This document shows positions 23,394 through 37,500 of a DNA stretch of 64,000 nt, piece by piece. The stretch comes from Trichoplusia ni. Taxonomy: Eukaryota > Arthropoda > Insecta > Lepidoptera > Noctuidae. The position numbers and the translations under genes were made by a program. The stretch spans positions 1,550,001-1,614,000 of the forward strand of contig NC_039500.1 in the NCBI RefSeq assembly GCF_003590095.1, given 5' to 3'. Below the pieces are notes generated by a model, which did no database searches, was not told the DNA's origin, and worked only from the letters and a program-made list of their open reading frames with translations. Position 1 is the stretch's first letter. Each line of letters begins with the position of its first letter.

Positions 23394-25013
23394 ATGAGTT
23401 TCAAAGAAAATTTAGCAGTCATTCTTGTTCTTATTATAGTCCAAAATTCAAAAGAAATTAGATTTATGAGAAGAATTCAGGCGATTGGGAGTCCTTACTA
23501 CATGATTTTGATGTCCCTGGGGGCATGTAAAGGTAAGGTCATAATTAATACTTTTTGGATAATTCAAAATAATAATTTAGGTGGAATTTTGGTTGGTAAT
23601 CTATAACCTGATATATAATCATCTGAGAATACTCATGAATAAATGCGCTCAGCTACAGCTACTCTCATTTTAATAGATACTTAATTATTTTTTGTAAAAT
23701 CTTTGTTTTATTCATTAGCCCCTCAGTTAGATAATTGAAAAGTATGAGACACGTATTTTTTCCTTTTTCAGAAAAACTAGAATTGACAAAGATTAACTGC
23801 TTTAACGTTTAAGAGTGGGGCTTGTGACGTAATGATAGAGTAAAATTTATACTTAATCGTGACGTCACGCGTAAGTTTCATTCACTGTAATCTGATCAAT
23901 TTATGTTTGCGGGATAAATTAAAAAATACGTATCCATTATTATACAAAAAACTAAAAGACGGACACTGTAAAAAAAAATTGTCATCACCCCTATTGTCAT
24001 TGATTCGTTTTGCTATGATTCAACTGTAACATACTTTTTCAGAAAAGATCTTATATTTAGATCAGAAAATTTGGGCCAAACTTCCTCTGAACAGAGTTTT
24101 AGATATTTACTACAAAAACGAAAATGGTGAGCTACTTTCTTTATTAAACATAATTAGTCAGTGTCTTAGTAAAATTGGTACTGACGTTAAAATGTTATAG
24201 GCCTGGAGAAAATGCACATTATTGCAACTCGTGTAATTTGTGTCATCCACGAATGCGTGTCCTAAGTCTGGGTGACTTAATGTGACTTGAATGTTTCTGA
24301 AACCCCCACGAGGCCACGACACAAAGATTAAGTTCCATAATGCGGGAGTCGTTTAAAAAAAAGATCTAACGAAAAAAACGTAGCAAATAGTTCAGTGTGT
24401 ACCAGAAAACGACTGCTTGTCTTTTAACTAGCAATGAAACTAATCAAAAGCTTAAAATTGTAAATAGGAGGAGTGGTTAATAGTGAGGAGGTGATCAATT
24501 TCTGACACCTGGTATCTGACAATTAGTATATCTGCGGATGACGACCACCAAAATTAAAGCGGTTGCGGTTTGAAAAGCAAGACGCCGCATTGTTGGGTCT
24601 TACTTTAAATCGCTGTTGTAGGCCTCCTGATCTTTGGTACTTTTTAATTCCAGCCAGCCAGCAAGCTATTTGATACAGTTAGAACATACTACACATTTTC
24701 TTTTCAAGACAAACTGACTAAGTACATAGGTATTTATTATCTTTTCTTTGCAGACTATTACAAGGTATCCAGAGTTGAAATCAAGCTGGTGATCAACAAC
24801 ACCAGTAGCTTCGCAATTTCCGAGGACGGTGTCGGATTTTCTGAGTTTAGGGCTACGTTATTTTTACCAACGCATCTCAACTTTGTAATTTACTCGCTCA
24901 CTATTTATACTTGTAATACTAAGAAGGCTACGGCTGATATACAACAAGATACTACTGAAATGAATCCGGTTCATTTGTACATGCCTTTTATATTAAGTGA
25001 TAATAATAATTAG
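23394..25013 (+). CDS. Small putative secreted protein, MBF2-like
   Basis: Three exons, 23394-23532, 24043-24126 and 24754-25013, join in phase 1 to give 160 residues. Met24-25 region offers a second start (ATG at 23466) that would place the hydrophobic YYMILMSLGAC as a signal peptide. The first ATG also gives a hydrophobic start (NLAVILVLIIV). Exon 2 reads KILYLDQKIWAKLPLN. In exon 3 the order 'VSRVEI', 'ISEDGVGFSEFRATLFLP', 'FVIYSLTIY' follows the MBF2 family pattern (IEVTD, GGVG, VTIK, F.V.IY). MBF2-family proteins are small, often secreted arthropod proteins of unclear function. The family call is tentative, because the GGVG loop is DGVG here and there is a longer tail. If it is not MBF2-like, it is an unknown secreted protein. 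Confidence 0.6.
24215..24335 (+). mobile_element. 5'-truncated SINE copy
   Basis: Contains 'gaatgcgtgtcctaagtc', then 'tgggtgacttaatgtgac', 'ttgaatgtttctgaaaccc' and 'cgacacaaagatta'. These match the 3' body of the copies at 12060 and 33265. In an intron of the MBF2-like gene, same orientation. Confidence 0.7.
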
Positions 25014-25512
25014 TTTGTTTCATAACATAGCCAGATATGTCACCTACCATTTTTTTTTCAATTAATTAGTTATTTAAGTATCATAGTTCAATCATTGTAC
25101 TACAGATACTTAGTGAAGCAATTCATTATTTCTATATGCCAAGTTCTCCTGTGAAGAAAATTAATACTGTAGACCTTTTATTAGACCAGAATATAAACTT
25201 GCACTAATACCATAATAATTATTATCCTCTATTCTTTGATTTTTTAAGATTGTATCCCAGTTATAAACTCTGTCTCGCTCTGTTTCACTTTATGGGTATA
25301 TGCTCGTCCTGCTGTCAACACGATATTGTAAACCACAGACTAAATGATAAATTTGTTTTTGTGTGGTTGTCAATCTGACATTTGACAGTCAGCTGAATGA
25401 AACGAAACGTTATGTTTATTTACGTTCGCGAGTCAATCGCACGCAAATCACAATAGTCATTACGCACAAAAATAAAAATTCTCAGTGTGATGCTCTTTAA
25501 AAAGTTCTGAAG
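25014..25512. other. Intergenic region before Atg2
   Basis: Holds the 3' end of the MBF2-like gene and the 5' flank of Atg2. I see no TATA box at a plausible distance from the Atg2 ATG at 25513. Confidence 0.5.
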
Positions 25513-28500
25513 ATGTTGTGGTATCTACCATGGTCTGAAAGTATTAAAAAAAGAGCCTGCAGGTATCTGCTACAAAGGTATCTTGGTAATTTCCTTGAAG
25601 AGAAACTGACTTTGGATCAGCTGAGTGTGGATCTGTACAATGGTACTGGAACGGTTTGCGATGTTAGCCTTGACTGCGATGTGAGTTTATTTTATTATAT
25701 TACTTTATTTAATGTTAAATTGCACGTAATGTGACATCGTTTAACTTTTGCCTTATCATATAAACGTGTGCACTTGTGTGCCAATAAAATATGCGCAATA
25801 CGAAACAACACGTGTTATTCATGAATTTCAAACAAAGAACACCTTCGAACGTGATCACATTTCGTCACTATGGTTAATGTTAGGTGCCTGTAAACTTAAT
25901 TCTTATCTACTTATTCAAAGTACAATGAAAACCACATAAAGAAAATGACATCTAAGCTTTGATACATTTCTATTGTTGTTGCAGTTCTTAATTATCACTC
26001 AATTTGAATAAACATTGCAGTATTAATGCTTATCATCACATCCATTTAAATATGTTACTTCTATTAAACATTTATCAAATGAAACTATTGAATTTACTAT
26101 TTATTTGACTTTTACAGAACAAAAACAATAGAGAATGATATACTTACTATAATTTTTGAAATACAAAGAAAGTAAAGCATTAACTTACTATCATCAGAAG
26201 TGTGTTAATAAGTTAAAAGAGTAACAATTTAAGATCACTGTTGATCAGGAGCAACTCTACTAAATAATAATACACAAAAGCACATCTAAATGATTTTACA
26301 TTTACGATAATTTCTTATCAAAACACCACTCTATGATAAGATTCTTAATCAGTATAAGAATTGTTTTCAAATAAAACCTCATTTTAAAATAATGCCTCTA
26401 TTTTTTTCTTACAGGCACTCAATGAACTGGGGGACTCACAGAACTGGCCACTGGAGATAGTAGATGGCCATATGAGAGAGATAACAGTCACCATACCGTG
26501 GTCAACATTGTTTAAAGATGACTCCATCGTCAAGGTCAATGGCCTCTCGCTTACGGTACAACCCAAAGTACGGGCTGAACCAGGTAATTCATATGTTAAG
26601 TTATTGCTAATTTTATTCATAACTAATTAACAAGGCCTTTGTAATTTATTTAATTTTGTGTTGACTTTCTGTAATGTTTTTTCTGGATGTTAATTACTGT
26701 AACAATTTAACATTAAAAAAGAAATTTTTAAACTAAATTTAGCATTTGTATAGTTAAATTGTTGCTTGCTTGGTTAAAAAAACATAATTGAAAGTCATAA
26801 GGCACTTGGTCAATGTCTATAGATTCGAAATATCTTCTTAATTCCACATGCCTTAACATTACTCACTCCTAATAAAATGCAAAGTCATAAATAGTTATCT
26901 AACTTTATTATTTTGTACTGAAAAATCAATAATCAGTCACAAGGTTAGTAATATTGAATAAACACGACATTGACATTGCAGCAAAGGACATTTTTTATTA
27001 CTGGTTCTGAAGATTGGTTTCATAGATGTACTTGAGTATTTTATGAGCTACTGCCAACACTTTGGCGTCATAAAATAAGTACACAAAGCACTTAGTCATA
27101 TATCTCTTCTTTAGAGTGATCTGTTAAAAACTTTCTTTCAAAACCCCTTACTAAACTAGAGAAGTAAGCTTAGAACTTTTAGAAATTCTTCAAATCAAGT
27201 AAAATCAATTTATTCAAATCAGGCTTCTAAGTAGCACTTTTTGAAGGTCAAATTCCAATGAACTTTCTGCTTTTTAAGTGATATATCACCAGAAAAAGAA
27301 ATGGCGCAACAGACTACCCAGGCAGCCTGCTGTCCTGAGTGCTATATGTCTGGAATACTCTTATTCTCATTAACACACTCTGTTCCATACAAATTTGTCA
27401 ACAAGCAATAATTAACGTATAATTTATCACCAGTATCATCAATGCTGGAGTCCATGTGGTCATCAATGTCATCGTCCATGCAGCTGGCTGCGGAGTGCTT
27501 ACGAGAGGAGGACGGGCCACAGGAGTCCCACGCAGTGGAGGGGATCGAGATGTTTGCACACGCTATTGATTCAAGTAAGAACATTGTTTGTACGGCCACC
27601 ATGTTTTTACAACTGTTTGAATTTAAATTGGGCATGATTAAGCATTTTTTGTTGCTGAAAAAATATAAGTAGTATGAAATGAAAAAAGGAAACGGTGACG
27701 GCGTTAGAAAAGAAAGACGATGGAGTGGTGGCCTGTTGTGCTCCAGTCTGGTAATGAATGCCTCCTGTGATGCATACCCCGCAATACTATTTAATTTTAC
27801 AAAAAATTAACACGCTATGTTGATTTCAATGGATGCAAAAATATTTTTTTGTGGTGTTTACCTTGCTTCTAAAAAAAACTTAGTTGTTTACAAAATTCTA
27901 AATGTTTCATACTGTACCGAATCTATTGTATTACTCCTACGTGCTAATTAACGACTTAATTAGGCTAGTTTATAATGAAGCTAATTGTTATCAGCAACTT
28001 ACACTTTCTAAATCACTTAATTTGTTTTAAAATTACTTCATTCAAGTTTTATGCTGAAGGTTGATTAAGATATTGTTGATTTAATTAATAATAATGTTTT
28101 ATGCAAATATGTGTCTTAATTGAATGTTAAATATGTTCGTGTATAGTATGAAACACTTTAAAGATCCGAAACTTATAAACGTTGTTTTTCTTTTCAGTAC
28201 TAAGCAGAGTAAAAGTTAAATTCGAAAATACGAAAATAAGAATAGAACATGTTCCTAAAAATGGCGACCGAGGCATCGCACTAGAGGTCCATATAAAGAA
28301 GTAAGTATGGCATCATTATTTTTTACGGTAAATAACTGCATTTAAGGAGACTAAGGAGAGCATCATCATTTAAAGGTTAAACAGAGTGCTGTTAGTTAAG
28401 ATTAAATATTACTTTTATTGTTACTCAATTATTATTTCCCAATCAAGAATACTATCCACTTAAACTTAGCCAAGATAAGGAAAAAATAAAACCCCGGCTT

Positions 28501-31500
28501 TATCAGGAAGGAAACTTTACATAGTTGTAACATAAAAGAAAAACAAACAATATCTTTAGGCCCAATTTATTTTAGAATACAAAATTGTGACGAGTCGATA
28601 GGCCCCCAAAATGTCTGACCGATACTCAATGTCTAATTACGTACACACTTCCGCCTTAATGCATGTGACCTCTATTCAGGCGTCTGATTAGAATAATCTT
28701 AACGCGACGAATCAACGACCTTGATTCCGTCGCAGATGACACATTTATATTGTCTATTCAAATGTACATTTTATTTATTATTGATTAAAAAGTTATTATT
28801 ATTTATTGATATTTTTTAAATTCTATGTAGTACCGTTCATAAGATGGAATCTTGTTTGCATTCCGATCTTAATTGTAACGGACCTTCAAGGTTGTTTTGT
28901 TACATATTTAGAATAATAAATGTATTAATTGCTAATGCGGAAGTAAAGATTTGAACCTAATTGCAAGGCTGTTAAGGTTATGATTGCTAACTTAATCCAT
29001 AATATATGATTGATTATGCGTTTATTACGATGACATGACGTGGTGACAGGTGATAATGTTGCCCTTTTAGTATTATGACTCCTTGAAAAAAATACTTTTT
29101 TTCTTAGTTTTAAATATTTAGTTCATCTTATACTACATCACTTGTACTTATTAAGACCAGTATGCTATAACGTTATTATTATTATATTATTTTAGTATCG
29201 ACTACTTCGACGAGGCCGGTTCTGAACCAGCACCGGACGTCACAGACCCTGAAAAAACAAAAACATACATAGTAGCAACATACACGAACAAAAAGATCAA
29301 ATTCGATGGAGTCACCTTTTACACAGACGAATTCCCATCAAAATTACGTACCATGGCCCGAAGTCTTATCATGGAGAAGTCAGTATCGTCCCAAGCGGAC
29401 AAGACTGACAGCCTAGTCGAAACCCCAGATATGAACTACCAGAGTACTTTATCCGACGTGTTTTATGAGACCAGAAGCGTAATTTCTACTATAGAACCAG
29501 ACCCAGTCAAAGATATAATAGCTGAAGCGAAAAGCCGTACAGAGTCCAGAGAAATGACTCCGGATGAAAAGCTGAACCATCCTGATCCAATTTTATTTGC
29601 AAAGTTGACCGGACAGCAGGAGTTGTCGTTGAAACTGAAGTATACTGAAGAGGTTGAGGGTCCGAAGGTCGAAGTGAGGATGCTGTTCGGTTCGTTCATT
29701 GTGTTTATTACACCAAGGCAGCTGCATACATTGTTGGAGCTTGTCGATGCCTTGAATCAACCGCATTTGGAAGATACCAGGTTTGTTTTGCTTCTTAAAT
29801 ACATCTTCTTAGTTGCGCCCTGTCTTACAAGGCTGCAAAGGGTGGACCAATCAGATACCCAAAATCATTTTGGCATTTAAGAAGTGCTACTTTCGGATTT
29901 TATCCGATCGTTTGGTCTATCCAAAAACATATATAATTTAAAATGAAATACTCCTCCTCATTAAAAAAAATCCATATTTTAACCTTAGATCTTCTTTTTA
30001 CAGCAACATTCCCCTAAGACCAAGCGGTATGAACATGCAATGCAAGCCGATGAGGCAAGCTGACTTCCAACTGATTGAGGCACAGCTACTCGGGAACCTC
30101 GAGAAGCAGAGCTCGAAACGTAGTGGAGGCATGTACGGCTGGTCTGGACCTAGTTATGGTAAGTGTCGCCAGATAGAAAAATAATGTTTCATTAATGCGA
30201 TAGGGATGATGTCAATGTCCGCCATGCAGTTTCATAATCTTTTTTTTTTCCAATCATTTTTATGTCCAATCATTCCCATTTGCCTAAGTTAACTTTAAGG
30301 ACCTAAGTTTCTCTGATAAAAATTTTGACAGCCTGAAAGTATACATTCAGTAGTGAGAAATAAAACAAGATCATAGAATCGATTATTATACATCAAACAC
30401 ATTTAAAACAATTACTTGATTCAGTATATTGTTACTTACAGAGGACTCTGAGACGGACAACGAGAGGTTCCTCCCTATGACGTCACTCGGCAACCAGATG
30501 TCAGAAAGCTTCTCCTCATCAGTGAGCTCCATGAGTACCAGCATGAGCTCCAGTGTCAACATGCCGAGTGCGGCGCCCCGGATCAAGAGGAATAAAAAGG
30601 GTAAGTTATATCTACATTTCGCATTCAATATTTGGTCTGCACATTACTACACGGTGGTATTACTTAACTTTCGAAAACAGTGGACTATTGCTTATAGCTG
30701 GCAAACTATAAGGTTGCTTTTGGCAAGCCACTTTGATGATTTTAAACTTAAAATATCTAGACATGACTTTTTGGGATGTATTCTTTCATCAGCTCGTTTT
30801 TATTCAGACTCAATATATCGCGATATATATAAGCGATTAAGTTTTCTATAAAATCTACTGGAAATCTCTACAATATAATGTTGCTTTTTGGTTCCAGTTC
30901 CTCACATAGATGGCGACCCTACCGCTGAAGTTTCTCACGTCAGCTTAAGGATCGCATCTGTTTCCTGTGTTTTACTACACAAGGTAACTTGTTTTTAACT
31001 ATCTAATTTTGTTTGACAAAATCATCTTGAATATGTCTCATCGTGTTAAACAATATAAGCTTAATAACTGAAGAAAATTTTCTTGTATTGAAGTTAAATT
31101 ATATCCACTTATTATTATGGAAACGCATATAGGGTCAATTTACCGTAACTAAAATGATTGTCCTTTATAACAACCTTCATTAACTTTGAAACTTTTTATA
31201 GTATACTACAATAATAATTTCCTATTATCCAGGATATTCTAGTCCCAAACCTGGTCGGATCAGACTGTATTTCTCCGACGAGCGCCGCTAAAATGCAGGA
31301 TGTATCCACCAAGTTCTACGAGAGCTTGGAACCGTTCTCCGTGGTGGATGACTTCAGCGCTGCTAATGAAGCACTGGATAGGACTACTGGGAAGAATCAC
31401 TTGAGGTATGACGTGGAGATTTTTTTTTGAATTCCAATGAACATGTTAAGGAGGTCGTATACAATGTTTCGTTCAGCCAGCGTTTACTAACACCAATCTA

Positions 31501-34500
31501 TATGAGACTTTAGTTGAACACCTAATCTTTTTTAGTCAACCAATCATAGTCGTGTTCAATTTGATAACTGGATATGCATTTGATAGATTGATAACATTGG
31601 AAAATCTTCCATAATAGTGGTTATTAACTGTTATATTTACAAGCAAACACAAATATTCGTATGTATATATTTATAGATACTACTTATGAGCAATTAAAGA
31701 CTTTTTTTTCTGAACAGATATCGTTACTTTTTATTTATTTCATTCCCTTCCTTCACTTTATAATTAAGAAATGGTTTAACAATTTTCAGACTGCTAACAT
31801 CCGAGATATCACTAGACGGTAGTGAGAAAGTGACGTCACTGGGCAGTCAGACGATGTGCGAGGCCTCAGTCAGACACCTGCTCCTGCGAGAGTGTCTCTA
31901 CTTCGCGACTGAAGCTGATGAGAGCGAGGCGCAAGGGTTCGACCTGGTCCGGTTTCAGTGTAAAGGTAGGTTATAAGACAGTATAACATCAGATGATGGT
32001 AAGAAGTGACGTCTCTCGGCAGTTAGACGATGTTTGAGGAATCGGTGAGACAACACCGTACGTATCTCAGTCATGAAAGTATCTCTACTACTCTACTGAC
32101 AATGGTGTGGATGTAACAAAACTTAATGAAGACATTTTTACATAATCTCATGACAAGTATTCTTTTTTAGGTAGTAGAGATACTTTACCTTGTGTCATAC
32201 TATAGATAGCGTGGAAGTTAGGACTTTAAAACAATAACTAACAAATTCGAATAATCCAAATATAAATTGCCCGTGTTTACAAACGACACTGAAATTGTGA
32301 CGTCAAAAAGTCTGTAAAATATAACTCGACAGCGTGACGTCATAGTCTGACTTACCACAATTAATTTCTCTGAATATGGCTGCTGTTTACAAGCCCAGTC
32401 TAAGTTACCAGATGGATAAAATTTATTATTTTCGCTATCACCAGATGATGAAGACAGTTCGAGCCCGCACGTACCCACGCCTGCGCGTGCTAACGTGCGC
32501 GTGCACTTCAAACAGACGTCCAAGTACGTGCGTACGGCCGGCGAGAAGAAACTTGCTTACCCTAATACAGATGTCGTGTGAGTATACTCAAATTTAAGAC
32601 CAGAATTAAACTATTTAGAGGGAAAAATTCCACAAAAGAAACGTTAAAATCTTATTACATGTTTTAAGGATTCATTAATTTAAAATATGAATGCCAAATC
32701 AAAAATAATGCGCGGGCTGGTTCCATGCGGCCCAGAATAGATAATCCTGGAAGGATTTGTTGGAGGCCTTTGCCCAGCAGTGGGACACAGTGGGATAGAA
32801 AAAAAATTAACATTTATTGCGTAAAGGTCATATGTTAGACAGATTAGGATATTGTTATTTTTTCATCCGAAAAAAGTGAGTTTTGAATTAAAACATATTT
32901 TATTTTTCCTCAGTGTAAAATGCACACCATTTACATTAGACGTGGACCTAACGCTTATAGAGCGTATGTCGGCCACGTTCTTCGGCGGTCGGTCAAACAG
33001 TGCGACAACACCGACGACGCCCGTCACTGCACAGAACCAGTGCAACATGTCGCTACAGTGTCCCGACCTTAATGCTGTGCTAAGGTGAGTAAACATCTAA
33101 AAATCAGTGAATGATTGTAAACTTTATACGAAGATAAATAAGGTCGAAAATGGGTTAGAACCGCCCAATTTGGCACCATGTAAATAAATATTTAGCTTTG
33201 TGGAACCTTTTATTTATGTGCTGTGCAATAAAGAATAATCTATTTTATTCGAATGTGTATCGTCCTCGCCAAAACCCACTGTGCGCGTCGTGTCGCATTT
33301 GTGTGGTCCGCGAATGCTTGTTCTGAGTCTGGGTCGCTTTGTGCAAGTTATTTGTGAAAGCCCTTGCAACACAACGATTAAGTTAAAATGCAATCAAATT
33401 ATAAATTCCTCAGGCTTTAGTAAAAAAAAAGCTCTCCGTTCAATAGCAGCACCTTGTTAAAACAAATCTCAATTCAATCACTTCTTTGCTCTACTAAAAC
33501 CGTCTTTATTTACTTGTAGGAAACGTTGTTAACATTTTTTTTTAAACCTCTTAACCTAACAAATGTATCCTCACCAGGTTCCCCATAGCGGACCTCCGCC
33601 AAGGCGTGAGTCGTGAGTTCCGTCGCGTCCGGCCCGACTACCTGCTGTTCAAGTTCCACCACGCGACCATCAGTTCGCAGCAGACGCCGAGCGCGCGCCC
33701 CCTGCCCACCACCGTCAATGTTCGCTCCACTATACTTGACCTGTTTTATTATGTGAGTTGGACTACATAAATCATTTTTTAAAGATATTTAAGATAAAGA
33801 TATTTAAAAGGCAAGTCTGTAGTGCTTTTTGAAAGCCAAACTGACATTAATTTTTATAGACTTCAATAATAATTACTATAAAATGGACTACAAAGCACTA
33901 AACTTCGTATTGTACAAATATTAAAAAAATACAATCTATACTTAATATATAAAGCTGAAGAGTTTGTTTGTTTGAACGAGCTAATCTCAGGAACTACTGG
34001 TCCAAATTGATTTTTTTTTTGTGTTGAATAGACCATTCATCGAGGAAGGCTTTAGGCTATTAACCATCACGCTGCGACTAATATGAGCGAAGATAGGTAC
34101 AAGGGAAAATGGGAAAAAACAGGGCAGGTATAAATCAACGCGGGAACGAAGTCGCGGGCAACAGCAACTTTCGATATTACTCGTTATTTTTGTCTGTAAA
34201 TTGAAATTAAGTATTAGAAAAAAAAACAGTCAGATTCCTGTACTAGTTCACTTTACTAACTACACAAGTCTGACTTCGAGTCTTTTCTTCTTCCTTATCT
34301 TTCGAGAACTAAAAATAAATTGTAATAGTAACATTTGGAGTTTAAAAAATCATTCAATGTTACAGGAGAACGACACTTTCCCCGGAACACATATAGCAAG
34401 GACTACAATGGACGATAATGTTAGCGAAGGGAATATTCTTAGTGGTAATGTCAACACTACTGCTTTACCCACGTAAGTCTTATTTTAGAATCTAATGTTT

Positions 34501-37500
34501 TGTACTTAGGGTTGATATTAACATATTTGACGATAAATTATAAAGATCAAATTGTTAAGTGACAATTCCATGAACTGACCCAGTGTCAGTGTCAATCATA
34601 TACAATAGGTCAGTTCAGATTCATCTTGTTTTACCAGTTTGGCATTGGAACATTAAAATGTGGCCTTTTTGGTTAAATATTATCTCAATAAATTCTTCGC
34701 TAAAACCAAACCTAACTAAAATTCAACCATTTCCACAGGATATCAATCACATTCAAGCCCAAAACAACTCCAAAAGGTCCCTTCGACACCTTCCACGATG
34801 AGGCACCGAACTTTGAACCGGCCGCTATGAACCCCATGACCACATCCATGTATATGATGAACAACTTGCGCCCGAACCACCCGAGCCCCTTCAGTGGGAA
34901 GAAGATGGCGCATCAGAGTGTTACGAAACATGAGAGTACGCCGCAACAATGTAAGAAAGTCATTTTAAATTGAACTCTTTTTTAATGAGTTTTGAGTCAG
35001 TTTTTGAATGTCAAAAGTAGTTTTGTTTTAAAATTTTGATTTTATCTTTTATAGTGTATTGTCCCTGTTAAATAGTAAATCTTAGAATTAAAAGACTTTA
35101 GTGGAAAATTATTTGAAGTTTATCGTAACTGGAAAAACTTCTTGTATTTTTGGTCATTGATGACTTGAACACTATACTAAGTAACGACTATGACTGGTGT
35201 TATCTAATCAAAGCATTTAACATGTGTTTCACAACGACATCTAGTCTCAAACTGAGCAAATCTTGTATTAAGCTTGTAGTGCTAAACAAAAGTTGTTTGA
35301 CAAAGACTTATCAAATGTCTGTTGAACAGCAGTCACAACAATTCAATGTTTTAGGTCAAGAGGAAGAGCTGATAGTCCCTGGCAATGATGAGGAGATGTC
35401 CGAGTTCACAAGCAGCTCCATAGAACTGGCTGGAATACATCTGGAATTCATACTTCCTATACTCAGCTTGCAGCTTGAGTGAGTGTTGTTTTATTACTAT
35501 ATTACTTAGGTATATAACAACATCAACATTTTGGATCACTGAGCCAACGGAGTATGTAAGTACATTAAAATTTTCATTTTTTTTTTAAGGAAAATCTATA
35601 GGACAGAAAACAGGTTGCTTGTAGATTTTTTGTGTTGAGGTATTTTATCGTCAGATTTTATTAAAACAGTCAACAATTTAATTTACATTTCAAATGTACA
35701 AGATGACGCAAAGTGAGGTAAGAAAACAAGGTTTTTGGTCCCTACTCTGGTTCTATTGTTCCAAATTTTTAAAATGAATTTATGATTTTAAGAATATGTA
35801 TTTTACCAATCTTCTTAAAGTTTGCTAAAGTACAAAAAACCTTAAAGCCTACTTTATTCTAAACCCAAACAACTGCAAGCAATAACCTCTCTTCATTCCA
35901 TTTACTTCTACCATAACTCACACCAACCCACTTCTCTCCTATCAGATCAAAGCAGCTATACGAGATAATATACAACCGCATCAACTCAGACCTGTTGCTA
36001 TGGGAACCTCAGATCGTGGACCAGTTCGACATCAGCCCGCTCGTCTGTCCCACACTCAACCCTGCCTTTGGCATGTGTAAAGGCACTGGTTATGGTATGT
36101 TAACTCAGGTTCTTTTCAACCTTAGAGCAATGCATAGTAAATGCTTAGCAAAATATCCGCCGCGGATGTTTTTTTATTCTCATAGTTCAATGATTGAAGA
36201 AAAAATACACCCTATACTATCATGCTGTTTTGGCATTGTTAAGTTTCTGATTTATCAAACAACTCACTCACTAAGGAATTGAATTTTGTATTGCGGGGGC
36301 TCAAGAACATTCTTGCTCAACAATAAAATTGTAGCATTCATTCAATATACAAACATGGTTAATTAGACTTTCACCTACTCATCTTTAAAAAAAAACTAAT
36401 AAACTCCTGCGTACCCCAACTATACATTTATATCTCTTTTAACTCTTCCTCCACCCAGATTCGGACACAGACAGCACATCATCCGAGGAAGAGAACCTGT
36501 ACTACTCGACGTACGACAATAAGCTGAGGAAAGGCATCGGCGCGAGCAAGCACACGCAGGAGACCACGGAAACACATAACTTCTGTCTCACGCTCAAAGT
36601 CGGGAAGGGACTGCTGACCATCTATACTCCTGTTAGGGTGAGTTGAATCATCATCATCATCAGTCTTTGTCCTCCCACTGCTAGGCATAGGCCTCTCTTT
36701 TCTCGTGCCAATTACTACAGTCCTGTGTCAGCCTCATCCAAACTCGACCCGTGACCTTTACTATGTCATCGACCCAACATCGAGTTGAATAGGTGCTTCA
36801 TATTTCTAGAAGTTTTGTAGAGATTTTAGAGGTTAGGTGAGTAATATAACAGATTCTTGCGTTCACATCTGGAACAGTCTTGATTTATACACTATTAGCG
36901 TATGGGCAAAAATCTCCATTCTGAAACATTTACAAGTCGACTCCAACGTAGCTTGCAAAAAGACTAGGCTAAGCGAATCTCTCTCTCCTCTCTCATCTCC
37001 AAAAACATCGATGTTTTTCTACTTTAGCCTGTATGCAGGGCAAATGCCAAGGACTTTCTAATAACTTATTTTTCGACTTTTAGGACAGCAACAAACGAGT
37101 AGTACCGGGTCAAATGGGCGAGCTGGTGCTAGAAGCTCACAGCTTATCCATGTGTCAGGTGAGCGGGCTCAACGGACGCCCGAAGACTGCGCAACTGTGT
37201 TTAAGAGCTGAGAGAACTACCCTGTACCATGACTGTAAGTAACCATCATTTAACGACACGCTGGTAAGACTTAGTGGTATGTGGTATGACAACATTATAA
37301 TGAGTTTTAGCGTTTGACTGTTGAAAGTGTGAAAAAATGGAAGATACTTCAAACGCAATGCAAAGCGATTAACCAAAGATAATATTTGATATGAACGTTA
37401 GTTTTTTCGAGAAAATATCAGTTTTAAAGCCTAAAAAACCGATTTATTTTTTTTAATTTTTGTATAATCACGTCCGCTTGTTATGTGGCAACCCAGGACA

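Noticed and set aside
30601..30851. Open extension after Atg2 exon 7
   Set aside because: Strong donor GTAAGT at 30601, and the next exon joins in frame. The extension is intronic.
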